Below, one piece after another: positions 54,506-62,863 of a DNA stretch of 64,000 nt (position 1 is the first letter of the stretch; the number at the start of each line of letters is the position of its first letter). The position numbers and the translations under genes are program-made. The stretch is taken from assembly GCA_965247265.1 (NCBI GenBank), contig OZ252002.1:372001-436000 (forward strand). Direction: 5' to 3'. The notes beneath the pieces are model-generated. The model had not been told where the DNA came from. It made no database searches and saw only the letters and a program-made list of their open reading frames with translations. The stretch comes from G965247265 sp965247265 (GTDB taxonomy: Bacteria; Pseudomonadota; Gammaproteobacteria; UBA4575).

Positions 54506-54761
54506 GGGCAAATCAAGGCGCACTTAAAGCCTAATGATGATGTGGTTTAACTAGTAAGCGATACACTATTCTAAATTATTGTAAATATTAGGCAGATTAC
54601 CCCTGTCGAACACCATATTTTAACCGGGCACCTCATTGAGTGTTGGCTCACTATAGATATGTTTTTACTATACATAAAGAGAAAATTGTCATCCTTAAGT
54701 GCTAATTTGTTACAATTTACTAATCGAACTATTTCTATTTTTTCAATTGATAAGGTGATTT

Positions 54762-54923
54762 ATGAGTGAGCAAAAAAATACCCGTCCCAAGGTCCCAGAA
54801 GGCGAGGCTCGTTATTTTAAAACACGCCAGTTGGAAGCCAATGAAAAGGGCTTCGTTGGGTATGAAACTATCTGGGAATCGTTCCAGAAAGAAGTAGAAT
54901 ATACAACGCCAAAAAAACCATAA
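54762..54923 (+). CDS. Small soluble protein, apr-downstream group
   Basis: 53 aa with SD AAGGTGAT 6 bases before the ATG. Highly charged: MSEQKNTRPKVPEGEARYF then a helix (KTRQLEANEKGFVGYETIWESFQKE). No membrane segment and no cysteine. Not recognised. The clear SD and codon use support expression. Confidence 0.6.
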   Translation: MSEQKNTRPKVPEGEARYFKTRQLEANEKGFVGYETIWESFQKEVEYTTPKKP

Positions 54924-54948
54924 GCTTTTACATGGCCGTAGTTTTGAA

Positions 54949-55050
54949 ATGATAGAATCTCGAAAAGAAGATCTTGAATGCATTGTGGCAGAAGATCTTC
55001 ACCAATTGCAACGTACCTGGGAATTAAAACATCGTTTCCTAGTTGACTAA
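54949..55050 (+). CDS. Very small ORF before the terminator, tentative
   Basis: 33 aa (MIESRKEDLECIVAEDLHQ...). The frame is open upstream too (reading LHGRSFE), but no SD is seen. It is placed between the 53-aa gene and a strong terminator, so it is at least transcribed. It could be the tail of a fragmented gene. Confidence 0.3.
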   Translation: MIESRKEDLECIVAEDLHQLQRTWELKHRFLVD

Positions 55051-55072
55051 TATTAGTCTGACGAATACGAAT

Positions 55073-55104
55073 AAAAAGGCCCTCTTTTAAGAGGGCCTTT
55101 TTTT
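55073..55104 (+). terminator. Rho-independent terminator before cbbQ
   Basis: GGCCCTC/GAGGGCC stem with a TTTTAA loop (55078-55097), preceded by five A and followed by seven T. It separates the apr-downstream group from the cbbQ gene. Confidence 0.93.
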
Positions 55105-55201
55105 GGGTGACTCTTTCTTAACATAGTCTTCTCAAGTTGCACCGTTGATTGATTAACGGTAGGGTCATTTCAATACAAAGAACAACAAATCTTAAAAAAG
55201 T

Positions 55202-56014
55202 ATGCAAGCAAAGTCCTTTAAGCCCGAAGAATATTTCGTCAAAACCGAGCCTTACTATGAACCCGTTAAAGATGAAATTGAGGTGTTTGAAGCCGCCTAT
55301 ACAAATCAGTTACCGGTTTTATTAAAAGGGCCCACCGGATGCGGCAAAACCCGTTTCATGGAATACATGGGCTGGAAGCTTAAACGTCCTTTAATCACAG
55401 TATCCTGCCACGATGACCTCACGGCCTCAGATCTTGTGGGTCGCTACTTACTAACCGGTGGTGAAACGATTTGGGTCGATGGCCCATTGGCACGATCTGT
55501 TCGTGCCGGCAGCATTTGTTATTTAGATGAAATCGTTGAAGCCCGCAAGGACACCACGGTAGTAATTCACCCACTGTGTGATGACCGACGCGTGTTACCA
55601 ATGGAAAAGTTAGGTGAACTTTTAGAAGCTCCAAAAGAATTTTGCATTGCCATTTCATATAACCCCGGTTATCAAAGTGTATTGAAAGATTTAAAGCAAA
55701 GTACCCGACAACGATTTGTTGCATTAGAGTTCGACTATCCTGATACTTCTACTGAACAAAAAATTATTGAAAAAGAAACCGGTGTCGATGCCGACATAAC
55801 CAAACAGCTGGTAAAGTTTGCTCATATGACGCGCAACCTAAAAGGCAGCGGATTGGATGAAGGCGCAAGTACGCGTTTGTTAGTGCATGCGGGAAAATTA
55901 ATTGTTTCCGGAATTAATCCGGTTACGGCATGTTCAAACTGTATCTCTCAAGCACTAACCGATGATCCTGAAATGCTCGTTGCAGTAAACGAGTTAAGTT
56001 CGTCGGTATTTTAG
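55202..56014 (+). CDS. cbbQ: CbbQ/NirQ/NorQ family MoxR-type AAA+ ATPase
   Basis: 270 aa. Walker A GPTGCGKT, then TVSCHDDLTASDLVGRYLL, Walker B ICYLDEIVEAR, ISYNPGYQSVLKDLKQSTRQRFV and the C-terminal CbbQ_C block TRNLKGSGLDEGASTRLLVHAGKL. CbbQ hexamers with the VWA protein CbbO reactivate inhibited Rubisco; NorQ/NirQ relatives mature NO reductase. Here no cbbO/norD, Rubisco or nor gene is adjacent, so the client is undetermined. Monocistronic. Confidence 0.9.
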   Translation: MQAKSFKPEEYFVKTEPYYEPVKDEIEVFEAAYTNQLPVLLKGPTGCGKTRFMEYMGWKLKRPLITVSCHDDLTASDLVGRYLLTGGETIWVDGPLARSVRAGSICYLDEIVEARKDTTVVIHPLCDDRRVLPMEKLGELLEAPKEFCIAISYNPGYQSVLKDLKQSTRQRFVALEFDYPDTSTEQKIIEKETGVDADITKQLVKFAHMTRNLKGSGLDEGASTRLLVHAGKLIVSGINPVTACSNCISQALTDDPEMLVAVNELSSSVF

Positions 56015-56081
56015 TATTTCGTTGTAATCCATCACCAGGAAATAGTCCTAAAGCTAATTATATGAAATTGCCCCTTATTAT

Positions 56082-56105
56082 GTCCGCTTTCGGCCAATAG
56101 CGGTC
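56082..56105. repeat. Short inverted repeat of a dispersed intergenic type
   Basis: GTCCGCT (56082-56088) and AGCGGTC (56099-56105) flank TTCGGCCAAT. Similar short repeats with this sequence are common in gammaproteobacterial spacers. No promoter or gene in the surrounding 150 bp. Confidence 0.45.
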
Positions 56106-56165
56106 ATTCGCTTACTGCGACATTTGGTTTAATGAACCTAATTTAAAGCGATACGCTAATTCCAT

Positions 56166-56399
56166 TTAAATCTTTTCTCCACCAACTGGTAGTACAATAC
56201 CAACATCTTTTGAGTATTGATTCCAAATTTCAATCATTTCTTGGCGTTGCGATGATAGTTCTACTGAAAGATCATTTAACTCGACATGTATCTCTCGATC
56301 CAGTGAGTTGCCTTGAGCGACTATTCCAAATTTTAGTGGGCCTTCAATTTCAATTGCAATGCAACAATTACGTGTGGCGTTTAGGTTGATGATGCTAGA
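56166..56399 (-). pseudogene. 3' remnant of a gene, possibly a sulfatase C-terminus
   Basis: Minus-strand open frame without a start codon, immediately after the lipase stop. It reads ...KFGIVAQGNSLDREIHVELNDLSVELSSQ... and ends QEMIEIWNQYSKDVGIVLPVGGEKI. The end pattern, W..Y...VGIVLP after a variable N-D-L segment, resembles the C-termini of arylsulfatase family proteins. No catalytic part remains. A fragment of another gene is possible. Confidence 0.4.
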
Positions 56400-57221
56400 T
56401 TATATTGAATATAAGTTTAGTAGAATTTTCTGCAAAACTTCACCGTCTTTTTTACTTAACCCATGCAAACCTTTAATCGTATAGGTATTGCTTCTCCCAC
56501 GTAATGCAAACACTGCATTCATGTCCTGACTCCAGCTAGGAACAATATAATCTTGTATAGGAAAATTTGTACTTGAATGATCTTTAGCAGCATCACGCAC
56601 AATGGAATAATAGCGCACGTTGGGATGCTCTTGATAATTTAACCAAGCTATTAAATTATCAGATCGATTTGGCATAAGGTCATGAAATATTCCTTGCGAC
56701 GGGTAAAGCTGCCCAATTCCGGGTATTGGCTCTAACCAGGCTAATAACGTTTGCGAAACAATCTGTGCCAATTCAGCGCTATTGGTACCCAAGTGAGGGC
56801 TTGCAATGGTCACTAACGCGATTAAATCTGTATTTGGTTTTTCAACCATATGCATTCTGGCCACTACACCACCTGCAGAGTGCCCTACAAATATAATTTG
56901 TTCATTTAAATGCGTTCGACGAACATATTCGACATAATGGTTTAATTGAGCTGCTTGTTTCTCGATAGGCTGATCACTTAATAGTTGCAGTGTGTAAAAA
57001 CGCCGTGTAAACAAATTATTATTTGAAGAAGCAATGACTGCATCATTTTTGAATTGTAAAGCCCCCGCATTAGACCAACCTGCCGAATTAAGTTGATCTT
57101 CAATACCCGCATGCTTCCATTGCTGAGTGGAACCCAAATAACCATGCAATAATAGTATTGAATCCGCATGTGCAGATGCAATACTGAGCAACTGTAAACA
57201 CGTTACAGTTAAGGTCTTCAT
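56400..57221 (-). CDS. Exported alpha/beta-hydrolase, lipase-like
   Basis: 273 aa. Signal peptide (1-19), HGYLGSTQQW oxyanion region, nucleophile elbow GHSAGG, and the SPHLGTNSAELA segment seen in triacylglycerol lipases and PGAP1-like enzymes; a late His in GLHGLSKKDGE probably completes the triad. Periplasmic or secreted. Substrate unknown. It has its own start context and is followed by the remnant at 56166. Confidence 0.85.
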   Translation of the reverse strand: MKTLTVTCLQLLSIASAHADSILLLHGYLGSTQQWKHAGIEDQLNSAGWSNAGALQFKNDAVIASSNNNLFTRRFYTLQLLSDQPIEKQAAQLNHYVEYVRRTHLNEQIIFVGHSAGGVVARMHMVEKPNTDLIALVTIASPHLGTNSAELAQIVSQTLLAWLEPIPGIGQLYPSQGIFHDLMPNRSDNLIAWLNYQEHPNVRYYSIVRDAAKDHSSTNFPIQDYIVPSWSQDMNAVFALRGRSNTYTIKGLHGLSKKDGEVLQKILLNLYSI

Positions 57222-57423
57222 GGTTATATTAAGAATTTATAAATGCTGCACGTATAGGTCTTGTTATTAGAGCATTTGAAATTTCAGAAGTTCCAATTAA
57301 ATCCCCATTCTTTAATCAATCTTCGATACACATACAGATAATATATGGACAATCTTGACAGTATAGATTCTCCATTCGTATTTTTGGGCACTCAAGATAA
57401 TTCAATCACTCGTTACAACGTAA

Positions 57424-57459
57424 AAAGCCAGCTGAAATTAATACATCTCAACTGGCTTT
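57424..57459 (-). terminator. Terminator after the 37-aa membrane protein gene
   Basis: Stem AAAGCCAG/CTGGCTTT (57424-57431 and 57452-57459) with a 20-base loop. On the minus strand the stem ends in TTTTT. Located about 40 bp after the stop at 57500. Confidence 0.6.
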
Positions 57460-57499
57460 AGTAAAAGATAACTTTTTATTAGGTTAGGCAGTTACAATT

Positions 57500-57613
57500 T
57501 TAAATAACGGTAAGCGCTATCCCAAATACAAATGACATGGCTACAACTAAAAGCACCGTTTCTATCCATAGCGTTGTATTAAAGTCGTCAATTTTTTCAA
57601 ATAATTTATCCAT
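57500..57613 (-). CDS. Small single-helix membrane protein
   Basis: 37 aa, preceded by GAGAGT 8 bases before the ATG. MDKLFEKIDDFNTTLW then one hydrophobic helix (about 17-36) to the end. The form is that of small inner-membrane proteins that modulate larger complexes. Not recognised. Downstream terminator supports a real transcript. Confidence 0.6.
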   Translation of the reverse strand: MDKLFEKIDDFNTTLWIETVLLVVAMSFVFGIALTVI

Positions 57614-57767
57614 AGTATTACTCTCAAAATTGGTTAGTAAAATAATGAAGATAATTATATAAGAAATATTAGTATTTAATAATATTCCTATTTAGGTAGT
57701 TTCTCATAATTATTATAACTTACTGTTAATAATAACTATTTTTAATATTATCTGATAAGCGGGACTA

Positions 57768-58160
57768 TTATTTAGACATAAGTAACGTTTTACCCTTGTT
57801 TAATGCCAGCCAACCTCGTGCCACGCGATAAATCCACCAAATATAGGCCAAGGCAAGTATGGGGTAACCAATTACTCCACCGATAACGGTCGCAATTAGA
57901 ATTACTGCCAGCGCGAAAAAAGGAAGTGCACTCCAAAATGTACGAATTTGCCATTTAAAGTGACTTTCTAGAATCATTCCCAGCACATCGTTACGTTTTA
58001 CATAATTGATTACTACAGCAATTATTGCTGTGAATACGATGAGTAGCGCTACGGTCTGTAAGACATACACTAATGTGGTGATGTCTTTGAGTCTTTCATA
58101 TTCTTCGGTGCGTGTGCTTAACGTCTGGGAATGTTCAGTACTTGAGCTTTCTTCTGTCAT
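57768..58160 (-). CDS. DUF4870-like membrane protein
   Basis: 130 aa. Acidic Ser/Thr-rich N-terminus, then three hydrophobic helices (about 30-52, 72-95, 97-115). The segments VINYVKRNDVLG..LESHFKWQIRTFW and GYPILALAYIWWIYRVARGWLALN fit DUF4870-type proteins. Inner membrane, function unknown. The gene next upstream on the strand is the broken UDG. Confidence 0.78.
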   Translation of the reverse strand: MTEESSSTEHSQTLSTRTEEYERLKDITTLVYVLQTVALLIVFTAIIAVVINYVKRNDVLGMILESHFKWQIRTFWSALPFFALAVILIATVIGGVIGYPILALAYIWWIYRVARGWLALNKGKTLLMSK

Positions 58161-58216
58161 TATTTAACACCGCTATCGTCGCGCACCAATATGTGCGCGA
58201 ATAACATTATCGTGCC

Positions 58217-58806
58217 CTAATCTTTTAATGCAGATCGCATCTTCTTACGCAATTGTGGAATAGTTTTAGATTCAAACCAACTATTATTTTTAAACCACCT
58301 GATATTCCTTGGTGATGGATGCGGCAAGGGAAAGAATTTTGGCCCATATGTTTGTCAAGCTTTTACAGTCTGTGCAAGCGTTGTTTCAGTTTTAGCTAAA
58401 TAATACTTTTGCGCATATTGACCAATAAGCAATGTTAATTTGATATTTGGTAATTGATTCAATAGCTTTTGATGCACAACTCGGCACACTCTTTTCGAGG
58501 TGGTAAGTCTCCTGAATTACCTTTCCCAGGATAGCAAAAACCCATAGGGATAATTGCAATCTTAGTTTCATCATAAAACGTATCATCAGAAACATTCAGC
58601 CACATCCGCAAGCGTTTGCCACTCGGGTCATTCCAAGGAATACCACTCTCATGCACCTTAAATCCGGGTGCCTGACCGATGACAAGAATTCGAGCGGCTC
58701 TCTTTGCTCGCAAAACAGGGTTAGGTCCAAGCGGTAATTCTTTGTGGCAAACCGTACAGCTTCTCACTTCAATGAGTAATTGTTCTAGCTTTGTCAACTT
58801 AACCAC
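58217..58806 (-). pseudogene. Uracil-DNA glycosylase family protein, frameshift plus stop
   Basis: The first part is intact: CTVCHKELPLGPNPV, VIGQAPGFKVHESGIPWNDPSGKRLRMWL and IIPMGFCYPGKGNSGDLPPRKEC. Near 58471-58475 one C is lost (the frame should continue HQKLLNQLPNIKLTLLIGQYAQKYYL), and an in-frame TGA at 58355-58357 stands where the family has tryptophan (VKAWxxYGPKFFPLPHPSPRN). The C-terminus with PLPHPS is preserved to the TAG at 58217. Two lesions of different type indicate true inactivation of this base-excision repair paralog. Confidence 0.85.
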
Positions 58807-58836
58807 GAGTAATTAACAAAACTCAAATTATTGTTT

Positions 58837-59289
58837 TTAAGAACGACGTTTAGAGCGTTCTCGAATTTTGTAGGTGGTGATGACTTGCATAACTTCTGAA
58901 TAGGGAAATTTTTCTAGCTTATTAAATTCTTGTTCAGCAAGTGTTAATAAAGCATCTATATCTTCAACCACGCGTTTTGTTTGTGACTCAATTTGCCCTT
59001 GCAAACCTATGAGCCCTCCATTTTGAATTTTTATCTCTTCATTGTGTGCTAAAGGTTGATCTACTTCTAAACGCTTTAATGTAAATCGAGCTTTCTCTCT
59101 TAGTTGTGCTAGAAAATCGCTACACCTTTGCTGACTTAATGAATGTGTGCATGCTACACCTTCACGATCTGCCAGATTAAATCTTTGAGACTTGCTGCAA
59201 TTGCATACACGGGAATTAACAGCTTTTTCGAATGCGCAACACTGAGGATTAATAGAATGATAGGTAGACTTATATTCTTTCTCATCCAT
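58837..59289 (-). CDS. Cysteine-rich soluble protein of unknown function
   Basis: 150 aa. Six cysteines in the first 56 residues (C17, C18, C29, C31, C47, C56) around CNCSKSQRFNLADREGVACTH, suggestive of a metal or Fe-S site, then a helical C-terminal half (ARFTLKRLEVDQPLAHNEEIKIQNGGLIGLQ). The pattern is not one I can name. It starts next to a divergent spacer and ends 30 bp before the UDG remnant. Confidence 0.65.
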   Translation of the reverse strand: MDEKEYKSTYHSINPQCCAFEKAVNSRVCNCSKSQRFNLADREGVACTHSLSQQRCSDFLAQLREKARFTLKRLEVDQPLAHNEEIKIQNGGLIGLQGQIESQTKRVVEDIDALLTLAEQEFNKLEKFPYSEVMQVITTYKIRERSKRRS

Positions 59290-59338
59290 TAGATGATCTT
59301 TTTTATTACCAATAAGAAATTATATAAAATAGTTATAA

Positions 59339-59578
59339 TCACTTTTCCCATTCTCTTAGAATTGGGGCATCACGTGATTCTCGCAAGCGGTGCTCTGCTT
59401 CAAACTCATCTTCAGCGAAGATCATTTTTAATGAACATCTACTATCGAGTTCTAATTCTGTGCGCTTCTCTCTAATTTCTTTTTTAGCCTGTTTAAACTC
59501 GTCAAATCTTTCAATGCATTCAAGTTCTTTTATTGCACCTGCAGAGCCAGATGTGATTTTATAGATAAAGTAGGGCAT
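59339..59578 (-). CDS. Conserved small protein (MPYFIYKI type)
   Basis: 79 aa. Begins MPYFIYKITSGSAG and then a long charged helix with DEFKQAKKEIREKRTEL, ending ESRDAPILREWEK. Small proteins with this start occur in many sulfur-oxidising and related beta/gammaproteobacteria, but no function is known to me. 49 bp upstream of the cysteine-rich gene on the same strand, perhaps cotranscribed. Confidence 0.65.
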   Translation of the reverse strand: MPYFIYKITSGSAGAIKELECIERFDEFKQAKKEIREKRTELELDSRCSLKMIFAEDEFEAEHRLRESRDAPILREWEK

Positions 59579-59625
59579 GATTTATATCATTACATTCAAA
59601 TAATTCTTATTACAACCGATCTACA

Positions 59626-59958
59626 ATGAGTTCACTATTAAATTTTATTGATGTTGCATCATTCAGTGATCTTCCACTTGGGAGCACATTAAAAGTCACT
59701 ACACACGAGGGTAATATCTTACTTGCCAATGTAGATGGCAAAATATATGCCGTTGATGATATGTGTACGCATGAAGATTCTTCATTGTCGCTGGGTTGCC
59801 TAAAAGGCGAGTTGATCAGTTGCACCTTACATGGAAGTCGCTTTAATGTACGTACCGGTGAACCTATGGAAGAGCCTGCAACGGAACGCCTGCGTTGCTA
59901 TCCTATTCGACTAAATAATGATCGAATTGAGATATGCCTTGATGCATTAAATACCTAA
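59626..59958 (+). CDS. Rieske [2Fe-2S] ferredoxin
   Basis: 110 aa. Rieske motifs C47-x-H49 (MCTHED) and C66-x2-H69 (SCTLHG), 16 residues apart, in a single-domain protein like the ferredoxins of dioxygenase systems. Soluble electron carrier. No oxygenase nearby, so the partner is unknown; the reductase at 60885 is a conceivable donor. Divergent from 59339. Confidence 0.9.
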   Translation: MSSLLNFIDVASFSDLPLGSTLKVTTHEGNILLANVDGKIYAVDDMCTHEDSSLSLGCLKGELISCTLHGSRFNVRTGEPMEEPATERLRCYPIRLNNDRIEICLDALNT

Positions 59959-60109
59959 TAAAAGTTGCAAATGCTAACTATTTTTGGATAAACCTTAATA
60001 AGGTTAGTATTTATTATAGCTCTCTTAATAATGTAAGCTGTTGAAATTCAGGCACTAAATTGAACTTAAACGGTCTAAGGATTAATCCAACTAAAAAGAG
60101 ATTGCTCAC

Positions 60110-60757
60110 TTGGAAGAATACTCAACTTTAATCCAAACCATTGCACTGACCATGGGTGTTGCATGGGCAAGTGGCATTAATCTTTACGGCACCTTGCTGG
60201 CACTCGGCATTATGTCCAGCACCGGTTACGTGGAGCTGCCAGCAAACTTACAAATTATAGGTGACCCACTTGTTGTTGCAGCAGCAGGACTTATGTACGC
60301 CGTCGAATTTTTCGCCGATAAAATGCCTGGTATCGATACTGGGTGGGATACCTTACATACTTTTGTAAGGATACTAGCAGGTGCACTGCTTGCAGCCGGT
60401 ATGATTGGAAATGTTCATCCCGCAGCCGAACTCGCTGCAGCAATTATAGGCGGCAGTATTGCTGCAAGTAGTCATTTTACCAAAACAGGTAGCCGGATTT
60501 TAATTAATACATCGCCCGAACCCGTAACAAATTGGACGGCATCGATATTAGAAGATATTGCGGTGTTTGTAGGCATATGGGCCGCCATTCAGCACCCCTA
60601 TATTTTCCTAGTATTACTTGTAGTATTTTTTATTCTTGCCATCTGGCTCTTACCAAAAATTTGGCGAGAAATAAAAAGAATTTTTAGGTTCTTTGTAGAA
60701 TTGTTTAATGGAAAACCCTCAAGTTCATCTGATACTAACTTGCCGATAACAAAATAA
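60110..60757 (+). CDS. DUF4126 membrane protein
   Basis: 215 aa from a TTG with AAGAG upstream. Helices near 8-30, 50-70, 83-100, 105-122, 146-165 and 165-182, GINLYGTLLALG and EFFADKMPGIDTGWDTLHTFVR, which is the DUF4126 pattern. Inner membrane, function unknown. The tail is basic then Ser-rich. Confidence 0.8.
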   Translation: MEEYSTLIQTIALTMGVAWASGINLYGTLLALGIMSSTGYVELPANLQIIGDPLVVAAAGLMYAVEFFADKMPGIDTGWDTLHTFVRILAGALLAAGMIGNVHPAAELAAAIIGGSIAASSHFTKTGSRILINTSPEPVTNWTASILEDIAVFVGIWAAIQHPYIFLVLLVVFFILAIWLLPKIWREIKRIFRFFVELFNGKPSSSSDTNLPITK

Positions 60758-60884
60758 TAATCTTCCTAACACGCATATTTGTAATACTTATATTCTAGAT
60801 ATACCTAGGCGTGAATAGTTGATTTTTCCATGTGGCAGCTCTATGTTGCCGCACCAGCCTGCTTACAAAAGTACATTATTTAAA

Positions 60885-61628
60885 ATGGGTAATTGGATAC
60901 AAGGAACAATCGTCGAGAACAAACACTGGACTGAGCAATTGTATTCACTAAAAGTTGAAGCTGAAATTGATCCATTTATTGCAGGACAATATGGTCGACT
61001 AGGTTTAGAGATTGACGATCAAATTGTAGGGCGCCCTTATTCTTTTGTTAATGCTCCGCACGAAGATGTAAGTGAATTTTATTCTATTACTGTTCCTAAC
61101 GGACCTTTATCGCCCAAACTTTCTATCTTGAAAAAAGCTGATCCAATTTGGATTGATAAACGAGTAAACGGTTTTTTTACGCTCAATGAAGTGCCAGATG
61201 GGAAAGACATGTGGATGCTAGCAACAGGAACTGCACTAGGTCCCTTTTTATCTATATTAAAGTCTGATGAAATATGGAAACGCTTTGAAAATATTGTGCT
61301 GGTACACGCTGTACGATTTGCTAAAGAATTAACATATCAAGACAGTATTAAGCAGTTTAGTGAAAAATTTTCGGACCAATTTAAAATGATCCCTTTTGTA
61401 AGCCGTGAAGAAACAGATTTTGCTCTAAGTGGTCGGATACCTGCCACAATTCAAAGTGGCATGCTTGAAGACAAGGCGAATCTTTTAATCAGTCCTGATC
61501 ATTCGCAAGCAATGCTATGCGGAAATCCGGATATGTTGTCAGATACTAAAGATGCATTAAAAGATAAAGGGCTTAAGAAAAATTTACGCAGAAGCCCAGG
61601 CCATATCACAACCGAAAGCTATTGGTAA
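60885..61628 (+). CDS. fpr: Ferredoxin-NADP reductase (Fpr type)
   Basis: 247 aa from the ATG at 60885, chosen for the family's usual start (NWIQGTIVENKHWT). FAD motif GRPYSFVNAP, NADP site ATGTALGPFLSIL, VHAVR, CGNPDMLSD and C-terminal HITTESYW. Passes electrons between NADPH and ferredoxin/flavodoxin. Its stop is one base from the stop of the convergent globin gene. Confidence 0.92.
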   Translation: MGNWIQGTIVENKHWTEQLYSLKVEAEIDPFIAGQYGRLGLEIDDQIVGRPYSFVNAPHEDVSEFYSITVPNGPLSPKLSILKKADPIWIDKRVNGFFTLNEVPDGKDMWMLATGTALGPFLSILKSDEIWKRFENIVLVHAVRFAKELTYQDSIKQFSEKFSDQFKMIPFVSREETDFALSGRIPATIQSGMLEDKANLLISPDHSQAMLCGNPDMLSDTKDALKDKGLKKNLRRSPGHITTESYW

Positions 61629-61629
61629 T

Positions 61630-62058
61630 TTAACTTACCTGGCTATAAAGGCCCTGTTCTTTTTGAATAAATATATCGGCAAGTACTAAGTAAGCACTTT
61701 CCCACGCATTAAGTACATCTTGAGAAGCCGTATCACCTAAAACATCCTGCATGGCAGACAATAAAACTTTACCAACAATTGGATAATGCTCAGGGAAAAC
61801 ATTTACAGTTACATGTTTTTTCGCAATTGCGTCTACTGATGCGTGCAATGCATCAATATTATCGATATTTTTACAATACGCGAGAATAGCGTTAGCTAAC
61901 CGTTCTGCTTGCCCATCACGGGTGTTGGCAAAAAAAGCTTTTGTTTCAGGGTATTCATCAAATGACCTCTCATACATTCGAGTAGTAATCGCTACACCGT
62001 GTTCTTGAAGTACAGGGTATGTTGATTTTACAATCTCTTTATCTTTATCACTTAACAT
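61630..62058 (-). CDS. Single-domain bacterial haemoglobin (Vitreoscilla type)
   Basis: 142 aa, strongly like Vitreoscilla haemoglobin: KSTYPVLQEHGVAITTRMYERSF, predicted proximal His82 in AKKHVTVNVFPEHYPIVG, and DVLGDTASQDVLNAWESAYLVLADIFIQKE. Binds O2 and NO. No reductase domain is fused, but a ferredoxin-NADP reductase is encoded convergently with ends 1 base apart. SD GAAGGAATTTC upstream. Confidence 0.92.
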   Translation of the reverse strand: MLSDKDKEIVKSTYPVLQEHGVAITTRMYERSFDEYPETKAFFANTRDGQAERLANAILAYCKNIDNIDALHASVDAIAKKHVTVNVFPEHYPIVGKVLLSAMQDVLGDTASQDVLNAWESAYLVLADIFIQKEQGLYSQVS

Positions 62059-62113
62059 TGAAATTCCTTCTCCCCAAAACTTTATAATAAATTTTCTATA
62101 ATTTCTTAGGCAA

Positions 62114-62845
62114 TTACCACTTCATATTTTCCAAATGTCTGCGCAATTGACCAACAGTTTTAAATTTCTTCAAAATCAAACTATATTTTAAACCACAACA
62201 TATGTGTTTGATTGCATCAGGCTGCTTAGCGTAATGCTTAGATCCTCCCAATGCTTCATAAAATACTTGTATCAAGGTACCAATGTCAAACTTTCTAGTT
62301 TCATGCTTCGACTCTTTTGCAGACAAAAGATCAACAAGTTTCAAATCAAACTCTAATCCAAATTTATTAACTATTATATTATCTGAATGGAGATCTCCGT
62401 GATATTCATTAGATCCGTGTATACATTCAATCCCTTTAGTCAAAGCATATAGTAAATGTAAGGCTTGATAGGAAGACATACGTTTCCCCGGAAAACTTTT
62501 AATAAATTCTGAAAGTAAATCTCCCTCAACAAATTCGGAGATTAGCACTGTTATAGGTATACGCTTAAAAACAAAATTCTCTTTTGTATGATACTGGATT
62601 AATATTGGGCAGTGTCTGAGTTTGTGCAGCTTTTTCGCATAAAACTTAGCTGCTTTGTCATTTTCATTTCGATATGGATAGAATAATTTTGCAGCACGTT
62701 CAATTCCTGTCCCCGTCTCAACAATTTTATATACCTCACCTTCCCATCCACTACCCAGTTTTGAAAGCACTTCATATTTCTTGGCAATTACTCTTCCTGC
62801 TGACAAATCAAACGAGTTAAATTTATACTTAGTAGGCCGTTGCAT
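62114..62845 (-). CDS. Ser/Thr protein kinase, compact
   Basis: 243 aa, no membrane segment. G-loop LGSGWEGEVYK (30-40), ATP-anchoring Lys in AAKLF, catalytic loop YHGDLHSDNIIV (Asp as base, HSDN in place of KPxN), and LVDLLSA where the DFG motif should be, so the metal aspartate is retained but the FG is not. The HGDLHSDN form resembles aminoglycoside/HipA-like and Rio-type kinases as well as Hanks kinases. Lies 18 bp after sixA, likely an operon. Confidence 0.8.
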   Translation of the reverse strand: MQRPTKYKFNSFDLSAGRVIAKKYEVLSKLGSGWEGEVYKIVETGTGIERAAKLFYPYRNENDKAAKFYAKKLHKLRHCPILIQYHTKENFVFKRIPITVLISEFVEGDLLSEFIKSFPGKRMSSYQALHLLYALTKGIECIHGSNEYHGDLHSDNIIVNKFGLEFDLKLVDLLSAKESKHETRKFDIGTLIQVFYEALGGSKHYAKQPDAIKHICCGLKYSLILKKFKTVGQLRRHLENMKW

Positions 62846-62863
62846 TACTTCATTGTAAATCAG

